A stretch of 64,000 nucleotides of DNA from Xenorhabdus cabanillasii (GCF_003386665.1 NZ_QTUB01000001.1:3596001-3660000); one strand, 5' to 3'; positions 1 to 10,007 are shown, counted from the stretch's first letter. The notes: a model not told the origin generated them from the letters alone. Program-made: numbers and translations.

Positions 1-831
1 GGCGTTATCATCCAGAAGAAAGATGGTGGTTATCTTTACACCACTACAGATATTGCCTGTGCCAAATATCGCCATGAAGTGCTGAATGCTGATCGGGTTC
101 TCTACTATATTGATTCACGCCAGCATCAACATCTGATGCAAGCCTGGACAATTGTGCGTAAAGCTGGCTACATCCCTGAGTCCATGTCACTGGAACACCA
201 TATGTTCGGCATGATGCTGGGTAAAGATGGAAAACCATTCAAAACTCGTGCAGGTGGTACAGTGAAATTGTCTGATTTACTGGATGAAGCCATTGAACGT
301 GCGGATGTGCTTATCCGTGAGAAAAATCCGGATATGCCGGAAGATGAATTGAAAAAAGTTGTCGAAGCAGTAGGCATTGGCGCAGTGAAATATGCCGATC
401 TGTCCAAAAGTCGTACCACAGACTATGTATTTGACTGGGATAATATGCTGGCCTTTGATGGCAACACCGCGCCTTATATGCAGTATGCATATACCCGCGT
501 CTCTTCTATCTTCAAACGCGCTGAAATCGATGAAAGCAGCCTGACATTACCAGTCGTTCTGAACGAAGAGCGTGAACAAGCACTGGCTACCCGTCTGTTA
601 CAGTTTGAAGAAACCATCACTACGGTAGCCCGTGAAGGGACACCTCATGTGATGTGTGCTTATCTGTATGACCTGGCAGGCCTGTTCTCCGGTTTCTATG
701 AACATTGCCCAATCCTGAACGCTGAAAGTGAAGCATTGCGCCAAAGCCGCCTGAAATTGGCGCTGTTGACAGCGAAGACCTTGAAACAAGGTCTCGATAC
801 TTTAGGTATCCAGACCGTAGAACGGATGTAA
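1..831 (+). CDS. argS: Arginyl-tRNA synthetase, C-terminal part
   Basis: Class I arginyl-tRNA synthetase, which charges tRNA-Arg with arginine in the cytoplasm. The reading frame is open from the first base, so the N-terminal half lies outside the window; about 276 residues remain of a family length near 577. Visible parts are the end of the catalytic domain (the [17 protein letters not shown] stretch, with the tyrosine- and aspartate-rich segment typical of ArgS, then [14 protein letters not shown]) and the C-terminal helical anticodon-binding (DALR) domain, which ends in [13 protein letters not shown] codon at position 79 could be mistaken for a start, but coding similarity continues upstream of it. 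A strong terminator follows directly. Identification is secure; the gene is truncated only by the window edge. Confidence 0.97.
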   Translation, partial: GVIIQKKDGGYLYTTTDIACAKYRHEVLNADRVLYYIDSRQHQHLMQAWTIVRKAGYIPESMSLEHHMFGMMLGKDGKPFKTRAGGTVKLSDLLDEAIERADVLIREKNPDMPEDELKKVVEAVGIGAVKYADLSKSRTTDYVFDWDNMLAFDGNTAPYMQYAYTRVSSIFKRAEIDESSLTLPVVLNEEREQALATRLLQFEETITTVAREGTPHVMCAYLYDLAGLFSGFYEHCPILNAESEALRQSRLKLALLTAKTLKQGLDTLGIQTVERM

Positions 832-845
832 CCACACCTTATAAA

Positions 846-880
846 AACGGGCGTAAAAATCATTTTACGCCCGTTTTTTT
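846..880. terminator. Rho-independent terminator after argS, probably bidirectional
   Basis: A perfect 13-bp stem (846-858 pairing with 863-875) around the GGGCG/CGCCC core has a 4-nt loop and is followed by a run of T. A-rich sequence on the left side gives a T-run for the minus strand as well, so it can also end the convergent murJ transcript, whose stop codon is about 20 bp away. Confidence 0.85.
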
Positions 881-897
881 CTGGCAATGTCAGATAA

Positions 898-2436
898 TCA
901 CTGCAATCCCTGCTGGGCAAAATCCTTTAATCGGAACCCCATCAAAGCTAATGCAGCAAAATAGCTACCAGCTCCAGCAACGACAACTCCCATCAATCGC
1001 AACAGGCGCAATGCCATATTGCCTTGCTCCCAGGCAGGCATAATCCACAACATTGCCAGTAATACCCCCACCATCACCGCAATCGCCATTAACAGCTTAA
1101 GCAAAAATACACCCCATCCTGCTAATGGTTTAAATATTTCACGCTTACGCAATTGCCAGTAGAGCATAGCTGCATTAAAACAAGCTGCTAAACCAATGGA
1201 AAGTGCTAACCCCGCATGTCTCAGTGGACCGATAAAGGCAAGGTTCATTAGCTGAGTCAGAATCAAGGTAGCAATCGCAATCTTGACCGGCGTTTTAATA
1301 TCCTGACGAGAATAAAAACCAGGGGCCAAAACTTTAACCACAATCAACCCCATTAACCCGAAGCAATAGGCAATCAGTGCCCGTTGCGTCATTTCTGCAT
1401 CAAACGCGGAAAAATTACCATACTGAAAAAGTGAAACTGTCAAAGGTTCTGCCAAAATGCCCAACGCTACCGCGCAAGGAAGTGCTAAAAGAAAACAGAG
1501 ACGTAATCCCCAGTCCATTAATTTTCGATACTCTTCATGGTTTCCACTGGAAAAACTTTTCGCCAGAGAAGGCAATAAAATTGTTCCCAATGCCACACCT
1601 AACACTCCAGAAGGTAATTCCATTAAACGATCAGCGTAATACATCCATGAAACAGAGCCTGAAACCAGAAACGAGGCAAAAATCGTATTGATGATCAGCG
1701 AAATCTGGCTGACTGATACCCCCAGAATGGCAGGCCCCATCTGACGGATAACCCGCCATACACTACTGTCGCGGAAAGAAACACGCGGCAATACTAACAT
1801 ACCTATTTTTTTCAGATGAGGAAGTTGGTATGCCAGCTGCAAAATGCCACCAGCAATAACAGCCCACCCCAAAGCCATTACTGGTGGATTACAATAAGGT
1901 GCCACAAACAGTGAAAAGACAATCATGCTGACATTCAGCAAAGTTGGTGCAAAAGCGGGAACAGAAAAACGATTCCAGGTATTGAGGATTGCCCCTGCCA
2001 AAGATGATAAAGAAATTAAGAAGATATACGGAAATGTGATTCTGAGTAAATCACGGGTTAAAACAAATTTGTCTGGTGTATCGGTAAAACCTGGAGCAGT
2101 AACATAAATAACCCAGGGTGCTGCGATCATACCAATCACTGTGACAATTGCCAGAATCAACGTCAACATACCTGAAACATAGGCAATAAACGTCCGTGTT
2201 GCTTCATCCCCCTGCTGATTTTTGTATTCGGCAAGAATAGGAACAAAAGCCTGCGAAAAAGCGCCTTCAGCAAAAATGCGACGTAACAGGTTAGGTAATT
2301 TGAAGGCAACAAAAAAAGCGTCCGTTGCCACTCCTGCGCCAAATATACGAGCAATAATGGCATCACGAATGAAGCCCAGCACGCGTGAAAACATCGTCAT
2401 TGAACTGACTGCTGCCAGTGATTTTAATAAGTTCAT
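898..2436 (-). CDS. murJ: Lipid II flippase MurJ
   Basis: Integral membrane protein of the MOP/MVF superfamily that flips lipid II across the inner membrane for peptidoglycan synthesis. The product is 512 residues (E. coli about 511), with the usual pattern of about 14 hydrophobic segments and the conserved start [22 protein letters not shown]. The frame stays open a further 43 codons upstream, but that extension is not family-like, so I place the start at 2436. In E. coli, yceH and mviM lie between rimJ and murJ; both are absent here and rimJ is the direct upstream neighbour on the same strand. The gene converges on argS and shares its terminator. Confidence 0.96.
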   Translation of the reverse strand: MNLLKSLAAVSSMTMFSRVLGFIRDAIIARIFGAGVATDAFFVAFKLPNLLRRIFAEGAFSQAFVPILAEYKNQQGDEATRTFIAYVSGMLTLILAIVTVIGMIAAPWVIYVTAPGFTDTPDKFVLTRDLLRITFPYIFLISLSSLAGAILNTWNRFSVPAFAPTLLNVSMIVFSLFVAPYCNPPVMALGWAVIAGGILQLAYQLPHLKKIGMLVLPRVSFRDSSVWRVIRQMGPAILGVSVSQISLIINTIFASFLVSGSVSWMYYADRLMELPSGVLGVALGTILLPSLAKSFSSGNHEEYRKLMDWGLRLCFLLALPCAVALGILAEPLTVSLFQYGNFSAFDAEMTQRALIAYCFGLMGLIVVKVLAPGFYSRQDIKTPVKIAIATLILTQLMNLAFIGPLRHAGLALSIGLAACFNAAMLYWQLRKREIFKPLAGWGVFLLKLLMAIAVMVGVLLAMLWIMPAWEQGNMALRLLRLMGVVVAGAGSYFAALALMGFRLKDFAQQGLQ

Positions 2437-2645
2437 GATATTGTTTAATAAGTATATTTCTATGACATGAGAATGAAAGCGTAAAGTAATTCCACCAGAC
2501 ATGCTCAACATGGCAAAGAATATGATCTGATGAGATAGCACTGATAGGCAAAGTTTAACAGACAAAAACTCTGTCTACATTGGCTATCTCTTTTTTATTA
2601 ATTATTTTTATTCCTGCAAACTCAGAAAATAACCCGTCATCTTTT

Positions 2646-3218
2646 TCACCAGTTATCATCAGTTAATGCGGTCAGGACATGATCTTGCCAGACTCCATCG
2701 ATCATTAGGTATTTCCGGGCATATCCCTCCCGCTCAAAATTCAGTTTTTTGAGCAAGTTTCCACTTCTATGATTATGCGGCATATAGTTGGCCATAATTC
2801 GGTGCATTTTCTGATGACGCTGCATGTAACGGATGGCAGGTTGTAACGCTTCATACATTAACCCCTGCCCTTGTCGTTTTTCTGCCAAAGAGTAGCCAAG
2901 ATAACAAGAATGGAATGCACCACGTACAACATTAGTGAAATTTGCCACTCCGATAATTTCACGTTCATCAGGATCTAACAGCACAAAATTGAATACCGTA
3001 TTTTGCCGTTGTAATTCTGCAATATAACTCAGTCTGTTTGTCCAGCCAGAAGGCTGGTAAAAACTGCTATCCCTTGTTGGTTCCCACGGTTTAAGAAAAT
3101 CTTTATTTTCTGAATAATATTCAGCCAAACGATAAGCATCACGCTCATATACCAGACGAACAACCATCCTATCTGTAATAAAACGAACTTTAGGCGATGT
3201 AGACCGATAACCAAACAT
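2646..3218 (-). CDS. rimJ: Ribosomal protein S5 alanine N-acetyltransferase
   Basis: GNAT-family acetyltransferase that acetylates the N-terminal alanine of ribosomal protein S5. It has 190 residues (E. coli 194). The acetyl-CoA binding loop is visible as [14 protein letters not shown] near residues 111-124, and the C-terminal half has the typical [20 protein letters not shown] segment. It is divergent from mdtH across a 175-bp AT-rich gap, the same arrangement as in E. coli, which supports the assignment. An AGGAG-like ribosome site sits just upstream of the ATG. Nothing unusual apart from the loss of yceH and mviM downstream. Confidence 0.95.
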   Translation of the reverse strand: MFGYRSTSPKVRFITDRMVVRLVYERDAYRLAEYYSENKDFLKPWEPTRDSSFYQPSGWTNRLSYIAELQRQNTVFNFVLLDPDEREIIGVANFTNVVRGAFHSCYLGYSLAEKRQGQGLMYEALQPAIRYMQRHQKMHRIMANYMPHNHRSGNLLKKLNFEREGYARKYLMIDGVWQDHVLTALTDDNW

Positions 3219-3393
3219 GCCTTCTCCTGATATTTATTTTGCAAAAACTCTGAATAATTTACGTTAATAAAAAGTAATATTATCGTCTCACGATAAAAAA
3301 ATATCATCTATAAATCCTCTATCCTAAAGATAAAATTACGTCCAGAATGATAGAAATTTCATTCTTTATTCCCTCATATCTCAATGGTGCGAA

Positions 3394-4599
3394 ATGTCAT
3401 CGGTTTCACAAGCCCGTAGTTTAGGAAAATATTTTCTGTTATTTGATAATTTACTGGTCGTTTTAGGTTTTTTCGTTGTTTTTCCATTAATTTCTATTCG
3501 TTTTGTCGAACAATTAGGTTGGGCAGCTGTCATTGTTGGTTTCGCATTGGGGCTTCGCCAACTCATTCAACAAGGATTAGGGATTTTTGGTGGCGCCATT
3601 GCTGATAGGTTTGGTGCCAAACCGATGATTGTCACCGGTATGTTACTACGTGCATCAGGTTTTGCCCTGATGGCTATGGCCTCTGAACCGGTGATACTAA
3701 TACTTTCCTGTGCCTTATCTGCTCTGGGCGGAACACTGTTCGATCCACCAAGAGCTGCCCTGGTGATAAAACTGACCCGCCCTCATGAGCGTGGGCGCTT
3801 TTATTCACTATTGTTAATGCAGGACAGCGCAGGGGCTGTGATTGGTGCACTAATAGGAAGCTGGTTATTACAATACAACTTCAATATCGTGTGCTGGATC
3901 GGAGCCGGAGTTTTTGTTTTGGCAGCAATAGCTAATGCCTGGTTATTGCCGGCATATCGTATTTCAACAATTCGATCTCCTATCAAAGAAGGCATGATAA
4001 GGGTCATTAAAGATCGACGATTTTTTTATTATGTACTGACCCTAACGGGATACTTTATTTTGTCAGTACAAGTCATGTTGATGTTCCCGATTGTTATCCA
4101 TGAAATTTCCGGTAGTCATACTGCCGTTAAGTGGATGTATGCTATTGAAGCCGCCATTTCTCTGACATTGCTTTACCCTATCGCACGTTGGAGCGAAAAA
4201 TATTTCCGGCTGGAACAACGCCTGATGATGGGTTTGTTTTTGATGAGCTTCTGCATGTTTCCAATCGGTTGGATCGACCAATTACATCTTCTGTTTGCTC
4301 TGATTGCCTTGTTTTATTTAGGCACAGTCACAGCAGAGCCTGCCCGTGAAATACTCAGCGCAGGGCTGGCTGATCCCAGAGCACGCGGCAGCTACATGGG
4401 ATTCAGCCGATTAGGACTGGCTCTGGGTGGCGTATTCGGTTACACCGGTGGTGGCTGGCTTTATGATACAGGTCATGCTTTAAACATGCCTCAATTGCCC
4501 TGGATCTTTTTGGGATTGATCGGCTTACTCACCATTTATGCTCTTCACCGCCAATTTAATCAGAAAAAAATTGAGCCAGTCACCATTAGTAGACATTAA
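3394..4599 (+). CDS. mdtH: Multidrug efflux MFS transporter MdtH
   Basis: Major facilitator superfamily drug:proton antiporter of the inner membrane, 401 residues (E. coli 402), with twelve predicted membrane spans. The start [19 protein letters not shown] and the loop [17 protein letters not shown] (MFS motif A between TM2 and TM3) are nearly identical to the E. coli protein. The conserved FDPPRAAL and [19 protein letters not shown] stretches follow. It is divergent from rimJ, and its downstream neighbour yceB is also its neighbour in E. coli apart from grxB, which is missing here. The substrate range is not readable from sequence. Confidence 0.95.
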   Translation: MSSVSQARSLGKYFLLFDNLLVVLGFFVVFPLISIRFVEQLGWAAVIVGFALGLRQLIQQGLGIFGGAIADRFGAKPMIVTGMLLRASGFALMAMASEPVILILSCALSALGGTLFDPPRAALVIKLTRPHERGRFYSLLLMQDSAGAVIGALIGSWLLQYNFNIVCWIGAGVFVLAAIANAWLLPAYRISTIRSPIKEGMIRVIKDRRFFYYVLTLTGYFILSVQVMLMFPIVIHEISGSHTAVKWMYAIEAAISLTLLYPIARWSEKYFRLEQRLMMGLFLMSFCMFPIGWIDQLHLLFALIALFYLGTVTAEPAREILSAGLADPRARGSYMGFSRLGLALGGVFGYTGGGWLYDTGHALNMPQLPWIFLGLIGLLTIYALHRQFNQKKIEPVTISRH

Positions 4600-4649
4600 T
4601 GGTATAAGTAATGGTGTAAAATCTGCCCATTGAAAATAAAGGAGACAAC

Positions 4650-5213
4650 ATGAAAAAATTTTTATTAGGGGCAGCATTAGTGCTGGTTGGTTTACTCAGT
4701 GGCTGTGATCAATTTAAGGACATCAGTATCAATGAAGGTCTGCTCAATGATTATCTATTAAAAAAAGTACATTATCAGAAAGAAATCAGTATTCCTGGAA
4801 TAACAATTGCTAATATTAGCCTGGGAAATTTAACCAGCCAGATAGGCCGTCAGGATCCGGAAAAAATTGAACTAACCAGTCAGGCAAAAGTTGACATTGC
4901 AACAATATTTGGGTCTATGCAAGCTGATATGAAACTGACTCTCAGCGCTAAACCTGTATTTGATGCAGAAAAAGGTGCTATTTTTGTTAAGAGGCTGGAA
5001 ATCGTGGATTATCAGACAACACCTGAAAAAGCGGCAAAACCTATCAAGACATTGATACCCTACCTGAACACTTCGTTAAGTGAATTTTTTGATACTCATC
5101 CGGTTTATGTTTTGAATCCAGAAAAAAGTAAGGCTGAAGCTGCTGCTGCAAAATTTGCCAAAGGATTGGAAATTAAACCGGGTAAACTGGTTATCGGGCT
5201 AACTGATAAATAA
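4650..5213 (+). CDS. yceB: YceB-like lipoprotein (DUF1439)
   Basis: Predicted outer- or inner-membrane lipoprotein of the YceB family; function not established. It has 187 residues. The signal peptide MKKFLLGAALVLVGLLSGC ends in an LSGC lipobox with the acylated cysteine at residue 19. Asp at +2 (CDQF) would favour retention in the inner membrane under the E. coli Lol rule. The mature part is beta-rich, with a helical, alanine- and lysine-rich C-terminal section. A clear AAGGAG ribosome site lies about 8 nt before the ATG. It follows mdtH by 50 bp, probably with its own promoter or by read-through, and ends at a strong bidirectional terminator. Confidence 0.9.
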   Translation: MKKFLLGAALVLVGLLSGCDQFKDISINEGLLNDYLLKKVHYQKEISIPGITIANISLGNLTSQIGRQDPEKIELTSQAKVDIATIFGSMQADMKLTLSAKPVFDAEKGAIFVKRLEIVDYQTTPEKAAKPIKTLIPYLNTSLSEFFDTHPVYVLNPEKSKAEAAAAKFAKGLEIKPGKLVIGLTDK

Positions 5214-5232
5214 TTTTAATTGTCGTTAAAAT

Positions 5233-5273
5233 AATAAGGGGCAAATTATAATAAATAATCTGCCCCTTATTTT
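5233..5273. terminator. Bidirectional terminator between yceB and ycdY
   Basis: An 11-bp perfect stem (5233-5243 with 5261-5271; core AAGGGGCA/TGCCCCTT) is flanked by T-rich sequence on the plus side and A-rich sequence on the left. It suits both converging genes. Confidence 0.8.
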
Positions 5274-5325
5274 AGCGATAATTCACTCAATTGTCGCCTT
5301 AAATGGAATCAACAAAGTCACAACA

Positions 5326-5868
5326 TCACTCAGACTCTAATTCTTCACGTAATACCTGCAATGCCTCACGGCTAATAATAGCCAGAGTTCGATAAAAACC
5401 ACTGGTGGCATGTGCTTCAACTTTTCCAAGAAATTGCCCACACCATGGCAATAGATATTCATCAAACAATATTATCTGAGCCTGAACTTCATCTTCTGCC
5501 GCCTGATCTTCCAACCATGATGCTGCCAACAATAAAGAACCAAACTGATCTACCGCAGTATCCGATAATGGCATTCCCCGCGCTATCAGGAATTGACGTA
5601 CTTCATGTTCCGTTCCGTCAGTATAGTCAGAGCGACAAATAGCAACCTTAGCCGACTCTCCTACAAACAAAACCTGATAGTCAGACTCTATTACGGACAA
5701 TTCGCAATTTTGTTGTAAGCGATCCAACAGCGCATTCTGCTCTAAAGGCCATGCTTGTTTTAACTTTCCTTCAGCAACCATAGTCATCAAAGGTTGTAAC
5801 AATGGATCCTGTGGTGCCCGATTAAACAGCGTACCCAGTATACGGCAAATAATAGAAAATTCGTTCAT
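5326..5868 (-). CDS. ycdY: TorD/DmsD-family chaperone, YcdY type
   Basis: All-helical redox-enzyme maturation chaperone of the TorD family, 180 residues (E. coli YcdY 184). In E. coli, YcdY assists the zinc phosphatase YcdX, and both genes follow ghrA. Here it lies directly downstream of ghrA on the same strand and ycdX is missing, so its client may be different or encoded elsewhere. Visible family features are the central LFVGESAKVAICRSDYTDG segment and the EVRQFLIARGMPL helix. The cytoplasmic location is inferred from the absence of a signal peptide. The assignment to YcdY rather than another TorD paralogue rests mainly on synteny. Confidence 0.85.
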   Translation of the reverse strand: MNEFSIICRILGTLFNRAPQDPLLQPLMTMVAEGKLKQAWPLEQNALLDRLQQNCELSVIESDYQVLFVGESAKVAICRSDYTDGTEHEVRQFLIARGMPLSDTAVDQFGSLLLAASWLEDQAAEDEVQAQIILFDEYLLPWCGQFLGKVEAHATSGFYRTLAIISREALQVLREELESE

Positions 5869-5880
5869 GACTTAATTCAA

Positions 5881-5930
5881 TCCCAACAACTTAAAATAAA
5901 GCTACAACTTGAAAGATAATGGGGATATTG
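5881..5930. repeat. Truncated ERIC-type repeat (end fragments only)
   Basis: The stretch begins with CCCAAC and ends with ACAACTTGAAAGATAATGGGGAT, the outer ends of the ERIC/IRU repeat seen complete at 24985-25109, with the middle missing. It lies between ycdY and ghrA, so it would be transcribed within that unit. Confidence 0.55.
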
Positions 5931-5964
5931 TCCCTAATCCTCAGCCATGCTGTAAAGCTGCTTA

Positions 5965-6906
5965 TTAATATCCAAGTGACATATCCACAAGGCCAGTTGG
6001 TGTTTCCCCTTGTTCTATTCGTTGGATATTTTCACTAATGATATCCATCGCCAGTTCAGGAATGGTCGTTGCGGCAATATGCGGCGTAATATTGATACGA
6101 GGATGAGTCCAGAATGGATGCATATTTGATAAAGGCTCTTCTGCAAACACATCAAGCGTTGCACCTGCGATATATCCTTTATCAATGGCAGTCAGGAGAT
6201 CTTGCTCAACCAGGTGAGAACCTCTTGCTATATTAATGACATACGCTGCCTTTTTTAACTGACTAAATGACGATAGGCTTAAAATTCCACGGGTTTCAGG
6301 TGTATTAGGAAGAAGATTAATCAACACATTACAGCCAGAAAGAAATTCACCTAATTGTTCTTTTCCATAAAAACTTTCAACATTATCAAATTTTTTTGCT
6401 GTCTTACTCCAGCAACGCACAGTGAAATCAAACTCCATCAACTTCCCGATCACACTACTCCCCAGTACTCCTGCACCTAATACCCCAATAACGAATTCTT
6501 TCCGGTTGTGAGGAAGTAGTGGCTGCCAAATGCGCTGCTCCTGATACCGTTTATACTCATCCATTCGGCGGAAATAGTATAAAACTGAACTAATGGCATA
6601 TTCCTGCATCTGACGACCCATGCCGGTATCTTCGAGACGAATCAATGGAACCTTAGCGGGTAACATGCCTGGATTGCCTAACTCCTGCTGGAGAATGGAA
6701 TCAACACCAGCACCCAACGCAAATATTCCTTTGAGATTTTTACGATTCGCTAACATTTCATAGGGAGGGTGCCAAACAAGAGCATAATCAGCCGGAGCAT
6801 GATCTCCACTGACCCAGTTTCTCACTTTGGCATTAGGTAAACGTTTTTCTATTCCTTGGATCCACTCATCGGCATCAAATGAAGGGCTAAAAAAAATGAT
6901 GTTCAT
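5965..6906 (-). CDS. ghrA: Glyoxylate/hydroxypyruvate reductase A
   Basis: NADPH-dependent 2-hydroxyacid dehydrogenase that reduces glyoxylate to glycolate and hydroxypyruvate to glycerate. It has 313 residues, the family length. The dinucleotide-binding glycine motif GVLGAGVLGSSV is near residues 142-153. The catalytic Arg is in INIARGSHLVEQDLL, and the Glu and His are in EEPLSNMHPFWTHP and NITPHIAA. The gene is cytoplasmic and is followed by the ycdY-type chaperone as in E. coli, without ycdX. An upstream gap of more than 570 bp separates it from the tRNA promoter. Confidence 0.93.
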   Translation of the reverse strand: MNIIFFSPSFDADEWIQGIEKRLPNAKVRNWVSGDHAPADYALVWHPPYEMLANRKNLKGIFALGAGVDSILQQELGNPGMLPAKVPLIRLEDTGMGRQMQEYAISSVLYYFRRMDEYKRYQEQRIWQPLLPHNRKEFVIGVLGAGVLGSSVIGKLMEFDFTVRCWSKTAKKFDNVESFYGKEQLGEFLSGCNVLINLLPNTPETRGILSLSSFSQLKKAAYVINIARGSHLVEQDLLTAIDKGYIAGATLDVFAEEPLSNMHPFWTHPRINITPHIAATTIPELAMDIISENIQRIEQGETPTGLVDMSLGY

Positions 6907-7482
6907 ATAATCTCATTCCTTTATTGTTTTTTGATAGATTTAACCGATTGCTGAAAGGTTAAATAAAAAGAAAAAATACCCAAATTTCACGCCAATCTTC
7001 CATAATTATTCACTATCGTGTTGAATTTTCTGGATTGATATTTTTACTTATTTTCGTACATTTAAGGTTATTTTTAAATTAGCTGCTCCCTGACAACTAT
7101 GGCCTACTATAATATAGAAAAACGAGTATAGAAAAACGCCCACATGCAGATGGCACTATACGTTTCGGTTGCACTGTTAGCATCAAACCTGGTGGTAGAT
7201 ATATTGACAGAGTGAACCGCCCATTCAGAAAACAGTTTCATGCCAGAACACCCAGTCCACGGCGTTAAGGTGTTTCGCAACTCCACGAGCCTCTGAGTAA
7301 TTAGAGGCTCACTGACGCTGTGTTTTGATATTGTCCTGCAACCCCAAGATTATTTGCTCTGAGGTTGCCAGCCACAACTTAGTTATACGGATGTATCCAC
7401 TATTGTAATGTTTACCAGGCAATCAAATTGTTTTTTATTTGTCTAATCAGTCAAAAAGCCTGAAAAAATCGTGACAAGTCTG
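6907..7482. other. Intergenic stretch with no gene recognised
   Basis: No convincing coding sequence is seen. A 12-bp direct repeat TATAGAAAAACG occurs at 7113-7124 and 7127-7138. A perfect 8-bp hairpin GAGCCTCT/AGAGGCTC lies at 7287-7310 without a T-run. The higher GC of 7140-7370 suggests the remains of a lost gene, but I cannot name it. Confidence 0.5.
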
Positions 7483-7511
7483 TTGACGCCTGTACTGCTT
7501 TTCCCTATAGT
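7483..7511 (+). promoter_or_regulatory. Sigma70 promoter of the tRNA-Ser pair
   Basis: TTGACG at 7483-7488 and TATAGT at 7506-7511 are separated by exactly 17 bp. A GC-rich discriminator (GCGCCCCG) follows, the hallmark of stable-RNA promoters under stringent control. The first tRNA begins about 50 bp downstream. Confidence 0.8.
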
Positions 7512-7564
7512 AGCGCCCCGTTGCAGCGACGAATACAGAAAGAATCCCTGTAACAACAAAATAT

Positions 7565-7654
7565 GGTGAGGTGTCCGAGTGGTTGAAGGAGCACGCCTGG
7601 AAAGTGTGTATACGTGAAAACGTATCGAGGGTTCGAATCCCTCCCTCACCGCCA
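7565..7654 (+). tRNA. tRNA-Ser(GGA), first copy
   Basis: A 90-nt class II tRNA with the CCA end encoded. The acceptor stem GGTGAGG pairs with CCTCACC. The anticodon loop CTGGAAA gives GGA, reading UCC and UCU. The long variable arm has the stem TACGT/ACGTA with a GAAA loop, and the T-loop GTTCGAATC is intact. It is the first of two tandem copies. Confidence 0.97.
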
Positions 7655-7676
7655 TATTTTGAAAAATTAAAAACAC

Positions 7677-7766
7677 GGTGAGGTGTCCGAGTGGCTGAAG
7701 GAGCACGCCTGGAAAGTGTGTATACGCGAAAGTGTATCGAGGGTTCGAATCCCTCCCTCACCGCCA
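7677..7766 (+). tRNA. tRNA-Ser(GGA), second copy
   Basis: The same 90-nt tRNA repeated 22 bp after the first copy and co-transcribed with it. It differs by a T-to-C change in the D loop and by paired changes in the variable arm (stem TACGC/GTGTA), which keep the helix. The anticodon GGA is unchanged. Confidence 0.97.
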
Positions 7767-8005
7767 ATTCTTTAAGAAAGCCTGATTGTCCTCACCAAAC
7801 CAGTTTAGTCATCTTCTCCCGCCGGGCCAATTTCTCATCTTTAATCGTTCATCGCGACATAGATCACTTTTTACGAACAATTTTCTAATAAACAATTTAA
7901 TTAAAAATATTGGTGCTCATTTTATTTTTTCACCATCTATTGCCTTCGACATTCGACCAACCTCTTTTATCATTACCTTTATTTCCTAACGTTAAGGAGT
8001 TATGT

Positions 8006-9163
8006 ATGTCCTCTGTCGTGTTACCTCGTATTATGGAAATAGGTGGTGGGACTATCATCAATCTTCCAAAAATTCTGCAAAGTATCCGCAGTAAAAAGCC
8101 GCTGATTGTGACAGACAAAATGATGGTTCAGTTAGGTTATCTCGATAAACTGCAATCTATCCTGCAAGAAGCTGGTATTGAAAGTGATGTCTATGCTGAC
8201 ACAATACCTGAACCTACTTCTGCCTCTATTCAGGCCGGGATTGAAAAGGTAAAAAGTGGTTTGTTTGACGCCGTTATTGCACTTGGTGGAGGAAGCCCGA
8301 TTGACAGTGCAAAGGCCATCGCCGTGATTGGTAAATTTGGCGGAACAATCAACGAATATCGTTTCCCCCGCCAATTCAATGAACAGGGGTTGCCTGTGAT
8401 TGCCATTCCGACAACGGCGGGAACAGGTTCAGAATGTACTCGCTTCACAATTATTACTGATGAAAAAACCGATGAAAAATTGCTTTGCATAGGTACAGGA
8501 TTCATGCCGGTGGCCGCTATTATCGACTATGAGTTGACTATCAGTGTTCCGGCAAGAACAACGGCAGATACCGGCATTGATGCAATGACTCATGCCATTG
8601 AAGCCTATGTTAGCCGGAAAGCCAATCTCTATTCCGATAGCCAGGCTATTGCTGCCATGAAACTCATCGGCCCCAACCTGCGCAAGGTGTATCATAACGG
8701 CAATAATAAAGCTGCCCGTGAGGCAATGATACTGGGTTCAACTCTGGCAGGCATTGCATTTTCTAACTCTTCTGTTGCACTTGTACACGGTATGAGCCGC
8801 CCTATCGGAGCTTTTTTCCATGTTCCACATGGCTTATCCAATGCCATGCTACTTCCTGCCGTTACCCGTTTTTCTTTAGATGCAGCCAAAGAGCGTTATG
8901 CCGAATGCGCACGCGCACTAACTTTTGCAAAACTCACAGACAGTGACGATGTAGCTGGTGAAAAACTTCTGACAACTTTAGCCGACTTAAATAAAGAGTT
9001 TTCTGTGCCGACGCCAGAGCAATTTGGTATTAATAAAACACGTTTCTTTGAGGTTGTGGAAATAATGGCAAAACAGGCTGAAGCCTCTGGTTCACCAGGT
9101 AATAATCCGCGTATTCCAACCATTGCGGAAATGGTAGCCATTTATAAGCAAATGTGGAATTAA
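8006..9163 (+). CDS. Iron-containing alcohol dehydrogenase
   Basis: NAD(P)-dependent, Fe2+-containing alcohol dehydrogenase (group III; FucO/DhaT/YiaY type) of 385 residues, the usual size. I start at 8006 because AAGGAGT lies 5 nt upstream and MSSVVLPRIMEIGGG is the family N-terminus; the frame is open further upstream to 7910 but that part is not family-like. The nucleotide-binding motif GGGSPIDSAKA is near residue 96. Iron ligands fall in DTGIDAMTHAIEAYVS and in GMSRPIGAFFHVPHGLSN. The substrate (lactaldehyde, propanediol or another short alcohol) cannot be read. It is a single gene right after the tRNA pair, so it may be an accessory insertion. Confidence 0.9.
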   Translation: MSSVVLPRIMEIGGGTIINLPKILQSIRSKKPLIVTDKMMVQLGYLDKLQSILQEAGIESDVYADTIPEPTSASIQAGIEKVKSGLFDAVIALGGGSPIDSAKAIAVIGKFGGTINEYRFPRQFNEQGLPVIAIPTTAGTGSECTRFTIITDEKTDEKLLCIGTGFMPVAAIIDYELTISVPARTTADTGIDAMTHAIEAYVSRKANLYSDSQAIAAMKLIGPNLRKVYHNGNNKAAREAMILGSTLAGIAFSNSSVALVHGMSRPIGAFFHVPHGLSNAMLLPAVTRFSLDAAKERYAECARALTFAKLTDSDDVAGEKLLTTLADLNKEFSVPTPEQFGINKTRFFEVVEIMAKQAEASGSPGNNPRIPTIAEMVAIYKQMWN

Positions 9164-9186
9164 TAGCCTGATTATTATGGAAAAAT

Positions 9187-9210
9187 AATACCCTGTTAAT
9201 CCAGGGTATT
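9187..9210 (-). terminator. Hairpin after the alcohol dehydrogenase
   Basis: A perfect 9-bp stem AATACCCTG/CAGGGTATT has a 6-nt loop. The T-rich tail is on the minus-strand side, so it is best placed to stop minus-strand transcription coming from the pseudogene beyond. It may also help end the alcohol dehydrogenase mRNA. Confidence 0.6.
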
Positions 9211-9238
9211 GCTCAGAACCTGCATTACTTAACCTCCT

Positions 9239-9355
9239 TATATCCCTGTTTCCCAATTGTGGAACAGGTTTCTTCACCAGAGTCAGAACTTCCGGTTCAC
9301 CAGGATGCCTGATTTCGATGACAGCCATACTTTCAGGCAATAAATCTGTTGTCAT
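9239..9355 (-). pseudogene. N-terminal remnant of a quinone oxidoreductase
   Basis: The minus strand encodes MTTDLLPESMAVIEIRHPGE and continues PEVLTLVKKPVPQLGNRDI, a good match to the N-terminus of NADPH:quinone oxidoreductase/zinc-type dehydrogenases of the MDR family. Similarity then stops and only about 40 of some 325 residues remain. The rest of the gene is gone and the Fe-dehydrogenase end follows. A decayed gene, not a functional one. Confidence 0.7.
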
Positions 9356-9411
9356 ATCATTTCCGCCCTTCACAAGCTAACTCCATTAGTTAAGAGATAG
9401 ATACATTTTTC

Positions 9412-9924
9412 TCAAACACTTTTTTGCTTATCTTTATAATAAGGAACAAATAGATTCAGCGTTCCTCCCCAAAAAATACCATCTGACAAACCACTGGCAA
9501 AGCCAAACAGCAAATTAAAACTCAAAGAATGCATTAAAATAGGATGGATAGCTATCGTAGCGGAAAGAACGAATTTGACACAAAAAATAATAAGGATCAA
9601 AATCAGAGTTAAAGGTGTGCCTTGACGAATAATTAAATCACTTTCAGGTTTTTGTCTTAATCGTGGCTGAGAATTCCATAATTTCCAGCCTATCGCAATA
9701 CCTGCCAATATACCCACAATAAGTGCCAGTAATGCAGAAACCTGAAAAACTGTTTCATGCAATACGCTGTAAACTGCCCAGATAAAAAACAATATAGGTA
9801 ATAAAAACAAACGACTGGGATGCATTTCTCTGTCGTCTAATGCCTTAATTCCACGAAGAACCAAAAAGACAAATAAGACCCAAACCCATGCAGGGGTGTT
9901 TTTTATAACCATCAAGATCGACAT
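9412..9924 (-). CDS. DUF6622-like integral membrane protein
   Basis: Small inner-membrane protein of unknown function, about 170 residues with five or so hydrophobic segments. The start MSILMVIKNTPAWVWVLFVF (9924) is preferred because AAGGTG lies about 8 nt upstream; a further ATG 6 codons earlier overlaps that ribosome site. Features are an early TPAWVWVLFVFLVLRGIKAL span, a central charged loop (WNSQPRLRQKPESD) and a Gly-rich C-terminal segment FGFASGLSDGIFWGG. I recall this pattern from the DUF6622 family, which has no assigned role. It is monocistronic in appearance. Confidence 0.7.
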   Translation of the reverse strand: MSILMVIKNTPAWVWVLFVFLVLRGIKALDDREMHPSRLFLLPILFFIWAVYSVLHETVFQVSALLALIVGILAGIAIGWKLWNSQPRLRQKPESDLIIRQGTPLTLILILIIFCVKFVLSATIAIHPILMHSLSFNLLFGFASGLSDGIFWGGTLNLFVPYYKDKQKSV

Positions 9925-10007
9925 GCTTTTCACCTTTCTCATATTTTCTTAAATTTTAAAAATTACAGCTTTGCTGGCTATATCTTAAAATCTATTGGTA
10001 TAAAAAA

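Noticed and set aside
2437..2565. N-terminal extension of MurJ
   Set aside because: The open frame allows it, but the family start [12 protein letters not shown] is at 2436 and the extra residues are not MurJ-like.
7443..7767. Minus-strand open frames crossing the two tRNA genes (REGFEPS-type peptides)
   Set aside because: They are antisense translations of tRNA-Ser, a well-known false protein.
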